Shown piece by piece: positions 37,160 to 49,999 of a stretch of DNA of 64,000 nucleotides. This DNA comes from Steromphala cineraria (taxonomy: Eukaryota > Mollusca > Gastropoda > Trochida > Trochidae), in contig OU744724.1 of the NCBI GenBank assembly GCA_916613615.1, positions 43,626,662 to 43,690,661 of the forward strand, written 5' to 3'. The notes under the pieces were generated by a model that was not told where the DNA came from, made no database searches, and saw only the letters and a list, made by a program, of their open reading frames with translations. Numbering within the stretch: the first letter of the stretch is position 1; the number at the start of each line of letters is the position of its first letter. Position numbers and translations under genes: made by a program.

Positions 37160-40100
37160 TGATCTGAATGTACAGAGTATTGTATGTTAAAATATGACAA
37201 CGAATAGCCAATGGTGTTATTTAAGCTAACACACCCAGTTTTGTTGAAAATTGACATCAAATTCTAAACGGCAAAGTATGATGGCAGTAAAACGATTGAG
37301 ATATCTTGTCGTAAAAGGAACAGTGTACGGCGATGATCGTATGCCAATGAGTTAATCGTTCTTACAAAAAACATACGAAATGCAAATTTAAGCATTCTCT
37401 CCCCACAGAAGCAGATCAAGTAATTAAATGTTGATATAGCCACTGTTTGTAGGATAGAACGAGAGATGTCTGATTTGAGGCAATCAACGTTAGTTGTGCA
37501 ATCAGCGACGCTGTTCTTTATCATCATCTTGGCTACTGAATCATGGCAAATGCATTGCGATATGAACCATTCTTTCCATGAAAGAAGCGTTGCCATTTGA
37601 TACAGCAATTCAAATGGAAATTTTTTTCCGCCAGGGGAAACTGCTTGAACCCACGGATTTCGGCGTAATAGAACAGAGGCTGTATCAACATTTCATGACT
37701 TTATCTGCCTCTGTGGGGAGAGAATGAGGGTTTACTTGTGTGCAATGGGTCATATTACGTAGTTGCATAAGTGATTTTTGCTTCATGTCATTGTACAAGA
37801 TACTTTTGCATACAAATAAATATTTTTTTTGGCATTTTGGGAGAGTAGCACATACGATATGATGGAACCTATCAAACCAAAAATATATCTAAGTGCATAT
37901 ATGTTTTTCACTCACATGTAAATGACGCTGCACTTTAACCAAGCATACCTTTTACCAACAGAGGACACTGGATAATATCTTTAACGGTGAATTGTCATCA
38001 CTTGAGATTTCATTGAAGGCGTTTTGACAGATAGCGTGCATGGTCGTCTGATTGGGAGGTTTAATTTCCTTAAGATTAGGAAGGATTAGGCTGTATTTAC
38101 AAATCACTTTTATCGGGGTTTATGTGCTAAATACCAAAGCCCTTTGTTTGATAAATTTGCAACGATAAGAGATATTGGAATTAATCATTGTAAATGGGTA
38201 TATGATTAAAGCATTAATAACTAACTTAAAAGTGTGAATCTGTTAACGAATATAATTCATGCTTTCATTGCTATATTGATGTTCTTTTTTGGTGATTTTG
38301 TAATTTTATGAACTTTGTTATAAATGGATGTTTATATTTCACAACAATGTCAATGTTATTGATGCGTATGTTTTCAAAATCTTTAACATTCAAATACGGA
38401 TAACAAAGTCATATTTTTTTTGGAATTTCTGTTTTCTATCAATATTAAATTCATGATGTTCTTATTGTAACTAAAACTCTACGTATGTATGTAAGTGAAC
38501 TGTTTAATTGTGATATTTTAAACGAAATACAATTTACTGACAAAACATAAATGAAAGCAAAAAATAACTTTTCTTTTATCAACATTATGATTTATGTTTA
38601 TTTTCAAAACTTTCATTGAATATATTCAACTTTTTATTTTCAAAGTCATTGGCAGTGATATCTATTAACTTATTTTTCGCTATAAACCAGCATACCATTG
38701 CACGTCTCAAAATACAATTCAATACCAACACAATGTGAGGTCCAGTTTTCATTTATAGGAATATGAAAATTGATATCATTTTAGGAATTCCGGGAGTCTG
38801 AACCAGATGAAAATTATGGCAATTTCAATAATGCTATCATCAACAATACTTTTATCAGCACATGACAATTTCTGTCCCATTCCCATGATTACCCATCAAT
38901 CCATGTTTGCGAGCGTGGTTGCTCGCTATCCCTTCATACAACCGTGTGTCGATCAGACTATTAAAAGCCGGGTCCCTCGCATATAATCATACCATCAAAT
39001 TACACATATTACTTCTCCTGAAATCTACAACCATATGATATGATTGGCAGGCGATGTACTGGGGGACCCTTCTTTACAAAGTCGACCGTTTGGCTATTCA
39101 TCTATGTTTTACTTGAAAATAACATCTTTGAAAGATCATGTCACAGAAGTGAAATATTAATCCGCTTCTGTCTTCCATGACAAAGAAAAAAGACATGTCA
39201 CATCGTTAGTTTTTGTGGCTTGTCACGGGGGTTTCAATAAGCAAAGAGGTATTACCGGCAACAAGGGATGGCTTTATTATTCTCATGCTGTCGAGAATGG
39301 CAATTCTTTTGTATCGAAGTAAAATAGCATCAATTATCACGGTCATTTTTCTGACCAAGAAATAACCCCCTGTAAAGACCATACTTGTTTGATTCAAACA
39401 TTCCGTGCAAGGTTCCTTCCAGACATCATATTTAGAAAGTACAAGTCGATATGAGCGATAATGCACGAAAGCATGCACAAAACATCGATCTTGTAATTTT
39501 GAGCACGAACATTTGGTCTCGTGTACTTACAATGAAACGTTGTCATTTTGTATTTTAGATTTTTTGTCCTTTTAATAGCGAATTTGAGTTTACATCCATG
39601 ATATTTTGATTTGCTAATATATTGTTATAACAATACAGTCCTTGGTCTTAATTTATGGTTGGTGGTTTGGCTTTTACTGTATATCACTGAAATAAGTAAG
39701 AAGTGAAAGTAAGTGAGAAGATTAATTGCAGTAAAGAGCATGGTTTATAATTGTTCACCAAAATGCTTTCTTAGGTAACAATTTTGAATCATGAAACGTT
39801 TTTGTATAACTTTAGAAAAAAATACATATTCTAGCAAATAACATTTGAATCTTTAGCAAAAGATGTATGTAATTATGGTTTCACCATAACTGAAAGGGGT
39901 TTCAGAAACATCTTTAAAAGGTTGAACGTTTTACAGAATATTCATACTGCATAGACATGCGGTATAAAAGTTGTATGCAACGCCTTACCAAATTTGAATT
40001 TCAAAACAAAGCATTGCAGCGAGTATTATACGAACATTTTAACAATGTCAAATAAGCAAATCAAACATTTCTACAATATCAAACAAACATCTCAAACAAC

Positions 40101-40900
40101 AAACAACCATTACACGAAGAATACACATACATATAACAGACCTGATGGAATTGCAATATGTACATGTGGCTGTCTCTAGTTATTGATTAATAAAGAAGTG
40201 AAAATGCTTAGCTTAGGAATAATTGAGCTGAAATGATTGAAGTTGACAGATATTGTAAGCACGATATCGGCATTAATGAAATAGACATATTGATGGTGTC
40301 GTCACGCACAGGTGATGATGATGATGATCCATAATTACCCGTCCCTGTATCATATGATTGACTGCTATCAGGTGCATGCTGGTATAGCAATGGTGGTGTG
40401 CATGTTAACCCTTTTCAGGCTGGCTTCTAAGTATTCTTCACATCAACAGAAACTGTTAATTCTGATGCTTTTTGTAATATGTGTAATAGCGGAAGTATTG
40501 AAAATGAAGTGCACTTCCTGTTGTAATGTAATAAATATGTAATACTTGGAACAAATTATCTACCTGTATGGAATAGACTAACGAACGATTGTAAATGATC
40601 AAACTATTAATGTCTAATGATGTTGTTCTCTTAATGAACTGTGTTAAGTATATTAGATTGTCTCGTTAATGTCGATCTGTTACAAATTTAAACTTGAGAT
40701 GTCTGTATCAAATCCATGTAGATGTTTTATTGTTATTTGCTTTCGTACATGGGTCAATTGTCGACAAAACAGAAATAAACTTTTTGTTTCTAATTCTGTT
40801 TCAATCAACACATGTCCTTATAAATACTCTATTTTAGCTTGAAAAAGATAATGTTATCTTATGATCATTTTGCCAAACCATTGGTTAATTTTCTGGTATT
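37160..40900. other. Intergenic, AT-rich, no gene seen
   Basis: A 114-codon minus frame (37264-37608) and a 90-codon minus frame (39206-39478) have no recognisable family. 38800-39080 is mildly GC-balanced. A short (GATGAT)n run lies near 40311-40327. Confidence 0.4.
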
Positions 40901-40904
40901 ATTA

Positions 40905-41275
40905 CTCATATGGTTGGAAATAAGTGGTGACGTATTTTCAATACGAGCACTAGTGCACATATCACTTTTGCCTAGCAACGATTGTTGTAGCGCGAGTTCG
41001 CCTGTGACGTCATAACACCATTGTTCCTGACGTCACCGTAGCCGGTGGTCGCAAGGGAAGCGACCCGTTTCTTTGATATTTCTAAAATGGAATAGAATCG
41101 GTTATAAAGAAAATATAACCCTCGGAAGTGTGTCATATGACTTTTAGGAAACTCGTGCACATTTCTGTATAACCCTCGCTCTCGCCGTCGGGTAATACAA
41201 AACTTCAAACTCGTTACGTAAAAGTCATGTGACACACTTCCTCTGGTAATAATCTCTATATATTGTAACAATTGA
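40905..41275. mobile_element. Fold-back element, 56-bp arms, probable MITE
   Basis: Arms at 41119-41174 and 41191-41246 are imperfect reverse complements, sharing GGAAGTGTGTCA.ATGACT and the adjoining TTTA, around a 16-base centre containing CTCGCTCTCGCCG. Flanking bases show weaker further complementarity. Just upstream are a short palindrome (GCACTAGTGC near 40947) and two CRE-like TGACGTCA/TGACGTCAC sites at about 41005-41036. The 99-codon minus frame across it is best read as repeat-derived. Confidence 0.65.
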
Positions 41276-41279
41276 TAAT

Positions 41280-43535
41280 GTCATTTGCCTGCTGCTTTCA
41301 ATCTTTTATCTGCAATATACAATATTAAAATTTAAGAAATGATGTCAATTAATGATCGTATCTCGATCTTCAGTAATGCAAATGGTTGCGCCGCTCGTGA
41401 AAATATCACTTTCTCCCTCCACTCGATGAAATAGAAATGATATTCTGCAAAATGAAAAAGACTCTATGTACGCTGGAATCATTGAGGTTAGTCTGTTAAG
41501 GGCTCACAATATATAGCCGCATATATAATTGAAACCAACTTGTTGAATGAACCTCAAGACAAATTCCAACCGTGAATAAAATAATTAACAGTTAAAAATC
41601 TACATCAAGTCAGTTCCATATGCTGTCGTTACAAGGATTAAAGGAGACATGGATAAAAGCCTCGACCAATAAATATCAGATATTAATATTAGAACTCTTT
41701 GAATCCTGAACTACTTTTTAGTATGTTTTTAAAATTTCTTCTCTGTAGAATAAACACAACACTTTATTGATAGACAATCCTTTCAGACAGATTAAACTAT
41801 TGAACATTTAATCGAATATAGATGAACATCATAAAAAACCTACACTTTTTAGAGGGGTTTGAATTTCATATCAAATAAAATGGAAATGTTGGTTGACTGT
41901 CGAACGAACATTAACGGATAAATCATGGAATTAAATTGATTAAAATGTTCGTTTTGACACACTGAAGTTCGTATGAAAATGTATGAAATTAACATGTAAA
42001 GCGCTTCGAGAATGGAAACGATTTCTCAACATGTGCTTATAAATATTCATGTACATTTTTCTATATATGTACCTATGCTCTAAAGCATGTACTTTTCGTG
42101 TTTGTTTGCTGTTTAATATAATATTAACTTATCATTCACTGTATATCTTCAATTTTGGAGGAAATAAAGACAATCTATCTATTATTATCTATATTGCATA
42201 TAATCATCACAACAAATTGATCATAAACGTTTTGATACATTATATTTTGATCAATTAAAGATAACATTTATATTGTCTTCACTTATCTTCACGTTACTAC
42301 TTAAACCCTTCAATACACCTGTTACGATCAATACAATCTCAACACTATTCTTGCTATTAATACACAATTCTTTCTCCTTTCATGAGGGTATTAACAACAT
42401 TAATATTTTGAATAATGCACACTGGTCTTAAAGAGTTGAAGACATTGTTAAGATTGATGTTTAACTATTGTTACGACTCCAGCCCTGTTAATGGATTCCA
42501 AACGAAGGAATTATCCTTTCTGTGAAGGTATATATTACTAGACAAAGACAAAGGGTAATAGAAAAATATTTGTTGTAAATTTTGTGCGAAATTTGACAGC
42601 TGTTCATACGAAAGACCTTCATCCTGTAAACCCTACTCGAAAGTTTTGTTTTTAACCATTATCAAGTCTATCAGTTTAGGGTCTTTAAACATTAGATTTG
42701 ACGAATGGTTTTTTCTATTGGAAGATGGTGAATGGAAAACATTAGAAGTTATCTTTTCAACTGCCATGCTTCCTTCTTATAAGATAATGACATGCTACAG
42801 GATGCATAATGTTTTTCATGCATTCATGAAGTAAATACTTGTTACTAAAAACTATAAAAAGGCTTTAGTTCTAAAGAAAATCTGATTTCTTAGAATCTAA
42901 ATGATATCATCCATATCATGAAATTGGCAAACTGAATAAAGTGACACAAAAAAGCTGTAAACTTCAATAAACTATGATGTTACACTGTATTATATTTTAA
43001 AAATTATTTCGGCACATCACTTTTCTGATAGTATTTTTAAATTGATTATTTTATTGATCTTTAAAATAATTGAAAAATATACGTATGCAATTAAATTCAT
43101 TTTCAAACACTACACGAGATTTGAGGAGACTTGGATTACACGGATTTTTAAAGACAGCTAGCCTCTAGATATTATATAACATATATTTGAAATACATAAG
43201 TTCTTTATATAGCGTATCTGAATTTAATATCTTTAACAGGTTTCATGTAACATTATAAATGCTTCCAAATGCCTCGACGTGTATATCACATTAAACTTAA
43301 ACACATATGTAATGTCTTCAACTGATTTAAGCATAAATCTTATTTAAACCATTAATCCCCACAAACTCAATATTCACCAAAAACAAAAAGTTTAATGTCA
43401 TATTATTTATTCATGAATATCAGTCATAATGACAATACATGTATTCCTACAAAAAGACACGAGGTCACAAAGGCAGAGTAAATAGAGAACAATAGCAGGC
43501 GTTATGTCTCACCTGAACTTTACCTGGACGTATGT
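41280..43535. other. Intergenic, AT-rich, no gene seen
   Basis: No supportable gene or repeat. Confidence 0.45.
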
Positions 43536-43539
43536 GTGG

Positions 43540-43800
43540 TTCAATCACATTGCCAGAAATCACGCTAACCGAGATTGAAAATGAATCTTTAAAACACTCA
43601 GTCTAGCCCAAAGCACTTGAACCTTCACCAAAATGCATGGAAGTCACAGAACGATATGTTGGAACACAATTGATGAATAATTAACCACTAATTAATATTT
43701 ATCATGTTTGTTCCAGGCCTAAAAACGTGAAAAGGTACCATGGGAGGTTAATTGCCATGTGCAAGATAAGATTTGATTAGATCTCCAATCGGTAATAGTT
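43540..43800. promoter_or_regulatory. Homeodomain-site-rich island (weak call)
   Basis: Contains a dense run of TAAT/ATTA cores at 43673-43700 (AATAATTAACCACTAATTAA), followed by GTTAATTGCC near 43747 and GATTAGATCTCCAATCGG. TAAT clusters also occur by chance in AT-rich DNA, so support is limited. Confidence 0.2.
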
Positions 43801-43969
43801 ACGTTTTAAAGTGTCATGGGACTGACTCTATAATGCATGATGACTGCAAATGTAGGATAGCATGGAAGACAGTTGTTGTAGGAAGGTGTGTCAGTGGTAA
43901 AATCAGGATACCTGATAATAAATCTAAAGGTTTTTGTTTCAAGAAGATTGGCGGTATAATATGATAGAG

Positions 43970-45330
43970 GAGTTAAGAAAGAAAAATAACTGCTATAATG
44001 TAAATAAAATATCGGAGGGAGTTAGAAAAACGAATAAGAGATAATGAAGTCAACAAAAAAACGGAAACAAAAAAGTGACAGCAAAATACACTAAACTAAA
44101 ATAAGTACATCAATCAGCAAAACAACAGGGAAAGATGAAGAAAACATTTATTATAAGGAAGAAAAATGGAAGAAAATAATGAGTAAGAATAAAAACTTGT
44201 CTATACCGTTAAGAAATACAAAGGAAGAAAAAAGAAAATAAAATTAAGATAAAATGATCTTTGAGAATTTATATTCATGCATGAGATCATGTCCGTTAAA
44301 TAATTAAGATGATCATCTACAGACAAGATAAATCGAATATCATATAAAATATAAGTTGTTGTAATGATGTAATGTAATGATCAGATATTTTCAATCACAT
44401 ATCAGAAACAATAAAGAAAGAAAGTGTCAAAAATTAGTACGATATCAACATCTAAATCAAAACACAAATATGAACATGCCATTAAGAGGCATTTCTCTAG
44501 ATAAAATTCAAGTTTCAGACTAAATGGACTGCACTGATATATGTAAAATATAACAAATCCTTAACAAGGTGAATAAGTTACACATTGAACAAGAGTAAGA
44601 AATTCAACTTGAAACAACATGAAGCCAAACTTTGCACATTGCATACCCCACAACAAGAAACATGTTTTCGTTATAAACTGTGATAACACAATTAGTATTA
44701 CGTCTAATACCTTTTAAAGTCTGTTTATATTTTGCATTATTAAAACCTTGAGCCCATATCGTTTAAATGATAGGCTCTAGGGAACGTTTAAGCTGTATAT
44801 TGTACGAGTATTTAGTATGGTAATATCTTAAAAGTAGAAAAATACTGTTATTTTGATCCGGATCACTTCAAATCCCTCCATATACTCTCACTGGACAAAA
44901 CTCTCAACATCTTAAGACATGATGTTTGAATAAGATTCCATGCATCACCAACACTGTAAAGAGCTGAGCGTTTACGATTCTAAAGAGAACATTCCAAACG
45001 TAAATCCACCCTAACCAATGATTTGGTTTGAATGAAGAGTCAATATACCCTGTGGTTATTTACACTGATATAAGTAATACGGTTTTCTTCCCCCAATTCC
45101 CATAGCGCTTTATCAGTATATCCCATATCTTGACTACTCTGCGTGATAAGACATAGTAAATGCGATGCTGTTCTTATTGTATATTTTTACATCGGCTTTG
45201 TTGCGCAGTGTATTAAGTTGAATTGTTAGGACACCACTAATCCACGACTTGAATAGGAACCAAGATTGGCTTACATCAGTCTATTATTTGGAAGGATAAA
45301 TGGGAAAGGCGTTGTGAGTTCTCATGTTAG
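43970..45330. other. Intergenic; A-rich low complexity
   Basis: 43970-44260 is strongly A-rich with few C or T. The rest is AT-rich. No gene seen. Confidence 0.45.
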
Positions 45331-45334
45331 CATA

Positions 45335-45480
45335 AATGATAAGGAGGGATAGAACAACCCTGCAGCACTCCACTAACCATAAAGAGTTTAGAGGGAAACG
45401 TTCTACATCTTTAACAAAAGTAGCATAATATTGTTTAAAGAGAGTTTTGAACACGTGCAAGAAACCCTTTATCGTCGCAT
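45335..45480 (-). pseudogene. Possible reverse-transcriptase relic (non-LTR)
   Basis: Minus-strand codons over about 45340-45390 read VSGVLQGCSIPPYHLC, similar to the SGVxQGCxLSP block of LINE reverse transcriptases, followed by a stop. Upstream residues in another phase (FVKDVERFP...) would need one frameshift to join. No further RT blocks are evident, so at most this is a short dead fragment. It resembles the minus-strand stretch at 4529-4558 at nucleotide level. Confidence 0.28.
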
Positions 45481-45989
45481 AGAGTATTTTAGTTTCTGAA
45501 ATATATGTAGTACTATAACTTTGAAAGTTTTATACAAAGGGTTAATTATCAAAATTTATAAATTCTGATAATAGTTTTAGTAACCGAGAATCCCTGTAAC
45601 TTATAAGTGTTGAAACGTAAGAACTCAGAAGTACTTTCCTTATTCAAAGTTTGAAAAAGTTTGTACCAAGTTGTGTGTAGAAGTAAGAAAATTATGCTTG
45701 AGAATGTAAAGCACACGTTCACAATGTTTAATTCTGAATGAAATGTTGTCTCAAAGTACAGCAGCAGGAGTCAAAAGGAGGCAGTTTTTCACCATTAAGA
45801 TAAATTCTTTTGACGTTTGTTTTTGATAATAGCTAAAACTAATTGAAAAGATGTACAAAAAAAGTCGGAAATGCGAGCTAACGTGAGGCCATTAGTTTCA
45901 AGATATTTTCGTTCATGAAAGAATTTCAAAGATCGCAGATGTAAATGGATTTCCTTCTGCATAATCTGTTCTGAAGACGATAGTTCAAA

Positions 45990-46600
45990 TTATGGAATAT
46001 GCTTTCAAAGTAAACATCATAACCTTAAAACCCGTCTCTAATTCCTATAGTATTGTGAAAGTCTCTCACGAATTCATAAGACGTCTTTCCGGCAAATCGG
46101 AAACAAACAAGCAAGCTATGGCGGTCTTCAACCAAGCAAGTTGGTCGTCTTTCATACAAGATCAAAACCCTTTCACTGGGGCCAAGTTCAACAGATACGT
46201 TTGGTTTGTAACACGGAAAAGCCGGAATTGAACGATTCACTCGTGGCCTATCGATTAATAAACGGTATTGCTAAACGTATACATCTCCCCTCAATAATCA
46301 TATGTTCTGATATAGACCATTGAAACTGCGATCCGGTAATGGGACCACACAATAAACTCTTCAGAGATAGAACGCATTAAAACACACGCGAATAAACTCA
46401 TTATGTCTCCTTTGTCTAGGGATCGTGCTTAGCTTGTGTGCATTTCCGAATGCTTCTGATATTAACGGATTTGAAAATCTACGAAATGAAAATGTAGTTA
46501 TTATAATGATTTTACATTCGTTTACGGATTTTGCGATGAATTGAAGGATTATGTGAGATACTTGTTTATTGATTGACAGCCTTCGGTGACTGGATTCATC
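45990..46600. promoter_or_regulatory. Candidate cis-regulatory island
   Basis: GC-balanced block with overlapping open frames on both strands (79 codons plus at 45992-46231; 71 codons minus at 46025-46240) and no recognisable domain. It includes CCTATCGATTAATAAACGG near 46246 and TGATTGACAG at 46570-46579, a perfect PBX-PREP-type word. Read as non-coding regulatory DNA. Confidence 0.33.
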
Positions 46601-46604
46601 ATGA

Positions 46605-48590
46605 AGGACAAAGTTTGGATGAGTTTTTAAAGAAATATCGTCATAGATCTTTTGATTAGAAAATTGTACTTATGAAAAAAGTAAGTTACAGCCATGGGTA
46701 TGATTGAAATTATATTTTTTTTTAAAATGATTGGAAAAAATGAAATTGTTGTTTTAAGTTTTTAGATATTAAAGATAGAAATATGAAAATTCAATCGTAG
46801 CGGTAATAAAAACCTAGGTATATTAGTTGACGTGAAATGCTTACTTTTCCTTGATCTTCCTATAGGAAGACAGCTGATTACATATTCATCAGCACGCATG
46901 AAATAAAAGAGCGTATATTATTTATAACGGTATATTGGGATAATTCTGTTTTGCGAGCCAAACAACAATATTTCAATAAAGTTGATTTTCGATCAAAAAC
47001 AATATAGACAAATGTTGGTTTCTCTTGTTAATTCATACAAATCACTATCACAAACATAGAACTAATACATGTAAAACAGCTAATTAAATGAAGTAGAAGG
47101 TGCTTATACGAAGTCAATATAGCAAACATGATTAACGATTTTTCAACATCATCCTTTCCATGAGAGACAAGGCAAGAAAACGTCCTAGCATTGTTAAACC
47201 TCTTTACAATAAAGATAGATTATGTACATAAATAGGAACATCGAAGTAACTATTTATCTTAGTCTAAGAGTAGTAATGATAGATATACGTTTACAGCTAT
47301 TTGATTTTCGTTCTTGTTTAAATAGCCCAAGGAAGAGTATTGTTATTTGAGAGGGAACAAGTCTTTTTGTAAACAAACTGCTTGTTTTCTTTTTCTCCAG
47401 CTCAGCCTCTAAATTAATAAACTGACACAGTTTATGACAAAATATTTATATGGATTTAGACTTTCAGCGTGATATATATATTATAGATTAAGATAACATT
47501 ATTACATCTATAAGATATGACGAGTGTTTTGGTATTATCAAAATATTTTATCTGTGTTCTACGATATTGGTTTAGAAACACTTGCTTTTTTTCAAAGATT
47601 GCTTTCATAAACTGTTTTATATGTTTTATTCATTTAAAAGTTATTGTCAATAATTTGTCATATTAGTTTTGTTTTTGAAAGTCACAGTTTATGTTAAATG
47701 TGCAAATGCTCCTTGTTGTCGTTACGGTAAAGTAAACCCTGATAGTTATAAATGAGTAATTTATTTTCGTGTTATCTTTTATTATAGTAGTCCAAAGACC
47801 ATAAGGGTTAATGACAGACAGACAGACAGTATTTCATTTGAGTCTCACCTCAATTAAGGTAAAAGTACTACATTACATTTTACAAATACATGATATACAT
47901 AAAATACCTTGAGCCACTCCATTAGGAGATATGAGAGACTTCAAATAATAAATACAATAACATACAATATGTACAGTTTACAGTAAATGTGTTGCACGCA
48001 GCATTCTTATCAGTTTCTTTAACATTTGAGCATATTATTTATAATGCAAGTGTGAAACAATTGATTTTACTTACCTTAACTTTTGTTATTTTTTTTTACT
48101 GATATATTTCCTACTTCATTTCACTTTCAAAATCTCTTTGTTCAGGACAATAAAATCTAGGTATAGAACATCATTTTACCAATATGGTTAAGCAAATATA
48201 AGAGGAATACACTTAACAATGTTAATTTATACACTTTCATCAGTGTTATGACTTATTTGAACAATAAAAAACTCGAAAGATTGGAGATTGGAGGTTTTAA
48301 AGCCAGGACTTTGAAAGATAATATATTATTGAAGTTCATTTCGTTTTAGTACTTATAGCCCTTTGTAAACCATTAAATCTTAACATTGCATGTTGTTTTT
48401 ATCAAATTTTATAATATTTACTATCATAGAGTAGAGATTTTATTTATCATTGTCTCATCCATTAAAATACATAAAGACATCACTTTTTTATATTGGCCAC
48501 CCAAAAAGGTTATGTGACATTTTCTCATCTTTAATTAAAATATACAGTATCATAGCACAATGCCAACAGAAAACACAATTGAAGGTATTT
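46605..48590. other. Intergenic, AT-rich; short GACA run
   Basis: No gene seen. A (GACA)n run lies at 47813-47830. The rest is AT-rich. Confidence 0.45.
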
Positions 48591-48599
48591 CTAATCAAG

Positions 48600-48880
48600 G
48601 AACGATAAAGCAGGGTAAAGGTGTGTGAGGGATGAGATGCATGGTGATTACCCCCAAAATACGATGCCGGGGGTTAGGGAAGGAGGGAGGGGTAGGTATG
48701 ATTATATAGCACAAGTCGAAGAGTAAGAAAAAGGTCTGTACATACAATAACGCCTTGTTTGAATGGTGTAAGGTTGGAGGGATTGTAGCGTTCAGTGAAT
48801 GGGGACAGTCAGTAGGTGGGAGGGGTGGATTAGTGAGATACAGTGGTTAGTTTGTGGGAGGGGCAGTGATCTATCCCCTC
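48600..48880 (+). other. G-rich patch with G-quadruplex motif
   Basis: Four G tracts at 48669-48673, 48677-48679, 48685-48687 and 48689-48692 are separated by loops of 3, 5 and 1 bases, meeting the usual G-quadruplex rule on the plus strand. A second G-rich stretch (GTGGGAGGGGTGG near 48815) follows. No gene start is visible nearby. Confidence 0.65.
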
Positions 48881-49457
48881 GGGCTCTACGTCTTCATAAT
48901 GTACTGTGCGAATTGTGACACTTTTTTGGCTTGTTTACCTAGTGCGAATAGTTAATCTGATCATTATGTGATCTTATGAGAACATTTCATTTCTACAAGA
49001 AAATTAACTTCTCAAAAGGTAAACCTACTTACTTATTTTACAATCAGTATTTGTACATTCAAATGTTGTCCTAAAAAGTTATTGAAACCATAAATTGTAT
49101 TATATATGAAAGATAACTTAATGACAATTGTGCAGTTTGATATTGTTTAAGTATTAGTTCATCATTTGTTAGTTCGTATTAAATTGTAAATTGTAATATA
49201 ACTTAGTTTTGCTATCAAGATATGTATTTCGTTTCTGAAGCATGTTTTGTCTAAAAATGGAAAACGGGTTCTTTTGAAATAAGAGGAACATGAAATACGC
49301 GTATTTGGTTTAAAAAAACAGAGAGTGTATCGAATATGTATCATAGCTACTTCCTATTTAAACTTAAGGAAAATAAATTATTGTTTCAAAGAAGTGTTAT
49401 GTGTTCAATGAAGAAGTTTGGTATAATAGTAAGTGTAATTGTTCATATGAAATGAGT

Positions 49458-49995
49458 TATTGAGAGAGAGGGGGGAAAGGGAGTGAGAGTGTGAGAGAGA
49501 GATGGAGAGAGAGGGTGAGGGGAGACAGACAGAGAGACAGAGATTCAAAGAGAGGAAGGGAGTGAGAGAGATTGAGAGGGAGAGGGAGGAAGGGGTAGGG
49601 AGAGAGATGGAGAGAAAGAATGGGAGCGGGGGGAGACAGACAGAGACAGAGATACAAAGAAAAGAAGAGAGTGAGAGAGAGACAGAGAGACAGAGGGAGA
49701 GACAGAGACAGAGAGACAAAGACAGAAAGAGGGAGGGAGAGAGAGATCGTGAGATAGGGTGGAGAGAGGGAGAGAGGGAGAGAGGGAGAGAGGGGAGACA
49801 GACAGAGAGAGAGACATAGATACAAAGAGAGGAAGTGAGTGAGAGATATTGAGAGGGAGAGGGGGAGAGAGGTAGGGAGAGAGAGTGAGAAGAAGAACGG
49901 GAGCGGAGGGAGAGAGATAGAGATAAACGGAGGCAGAGAGGCAGAGACAGAGATAGAGGGATGAAAAGAGTGAGAGGGGTGGGGGAGAGAGAGAC
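49458..49995 (+). repeat. Long purine-rich (GAGA/GACA)n tract
   Basis: About 540 bases of GAGAGA, GACAGA and GGGAGA units. Internally it holds diverged higher-order copies: the block around GGGAGACAGACAGAGA, AGATACAAAGA and GTGAGAGAGA recurs about three times (near 49520, 49630 and 49795). Open frames of 104-188 codons on both strands are low complexity (Ser/Leu/Pro on minus, Glu/Arg on plus) and not genes. Confidence 0.95.
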
Positions 49996-49999
49996 GACA

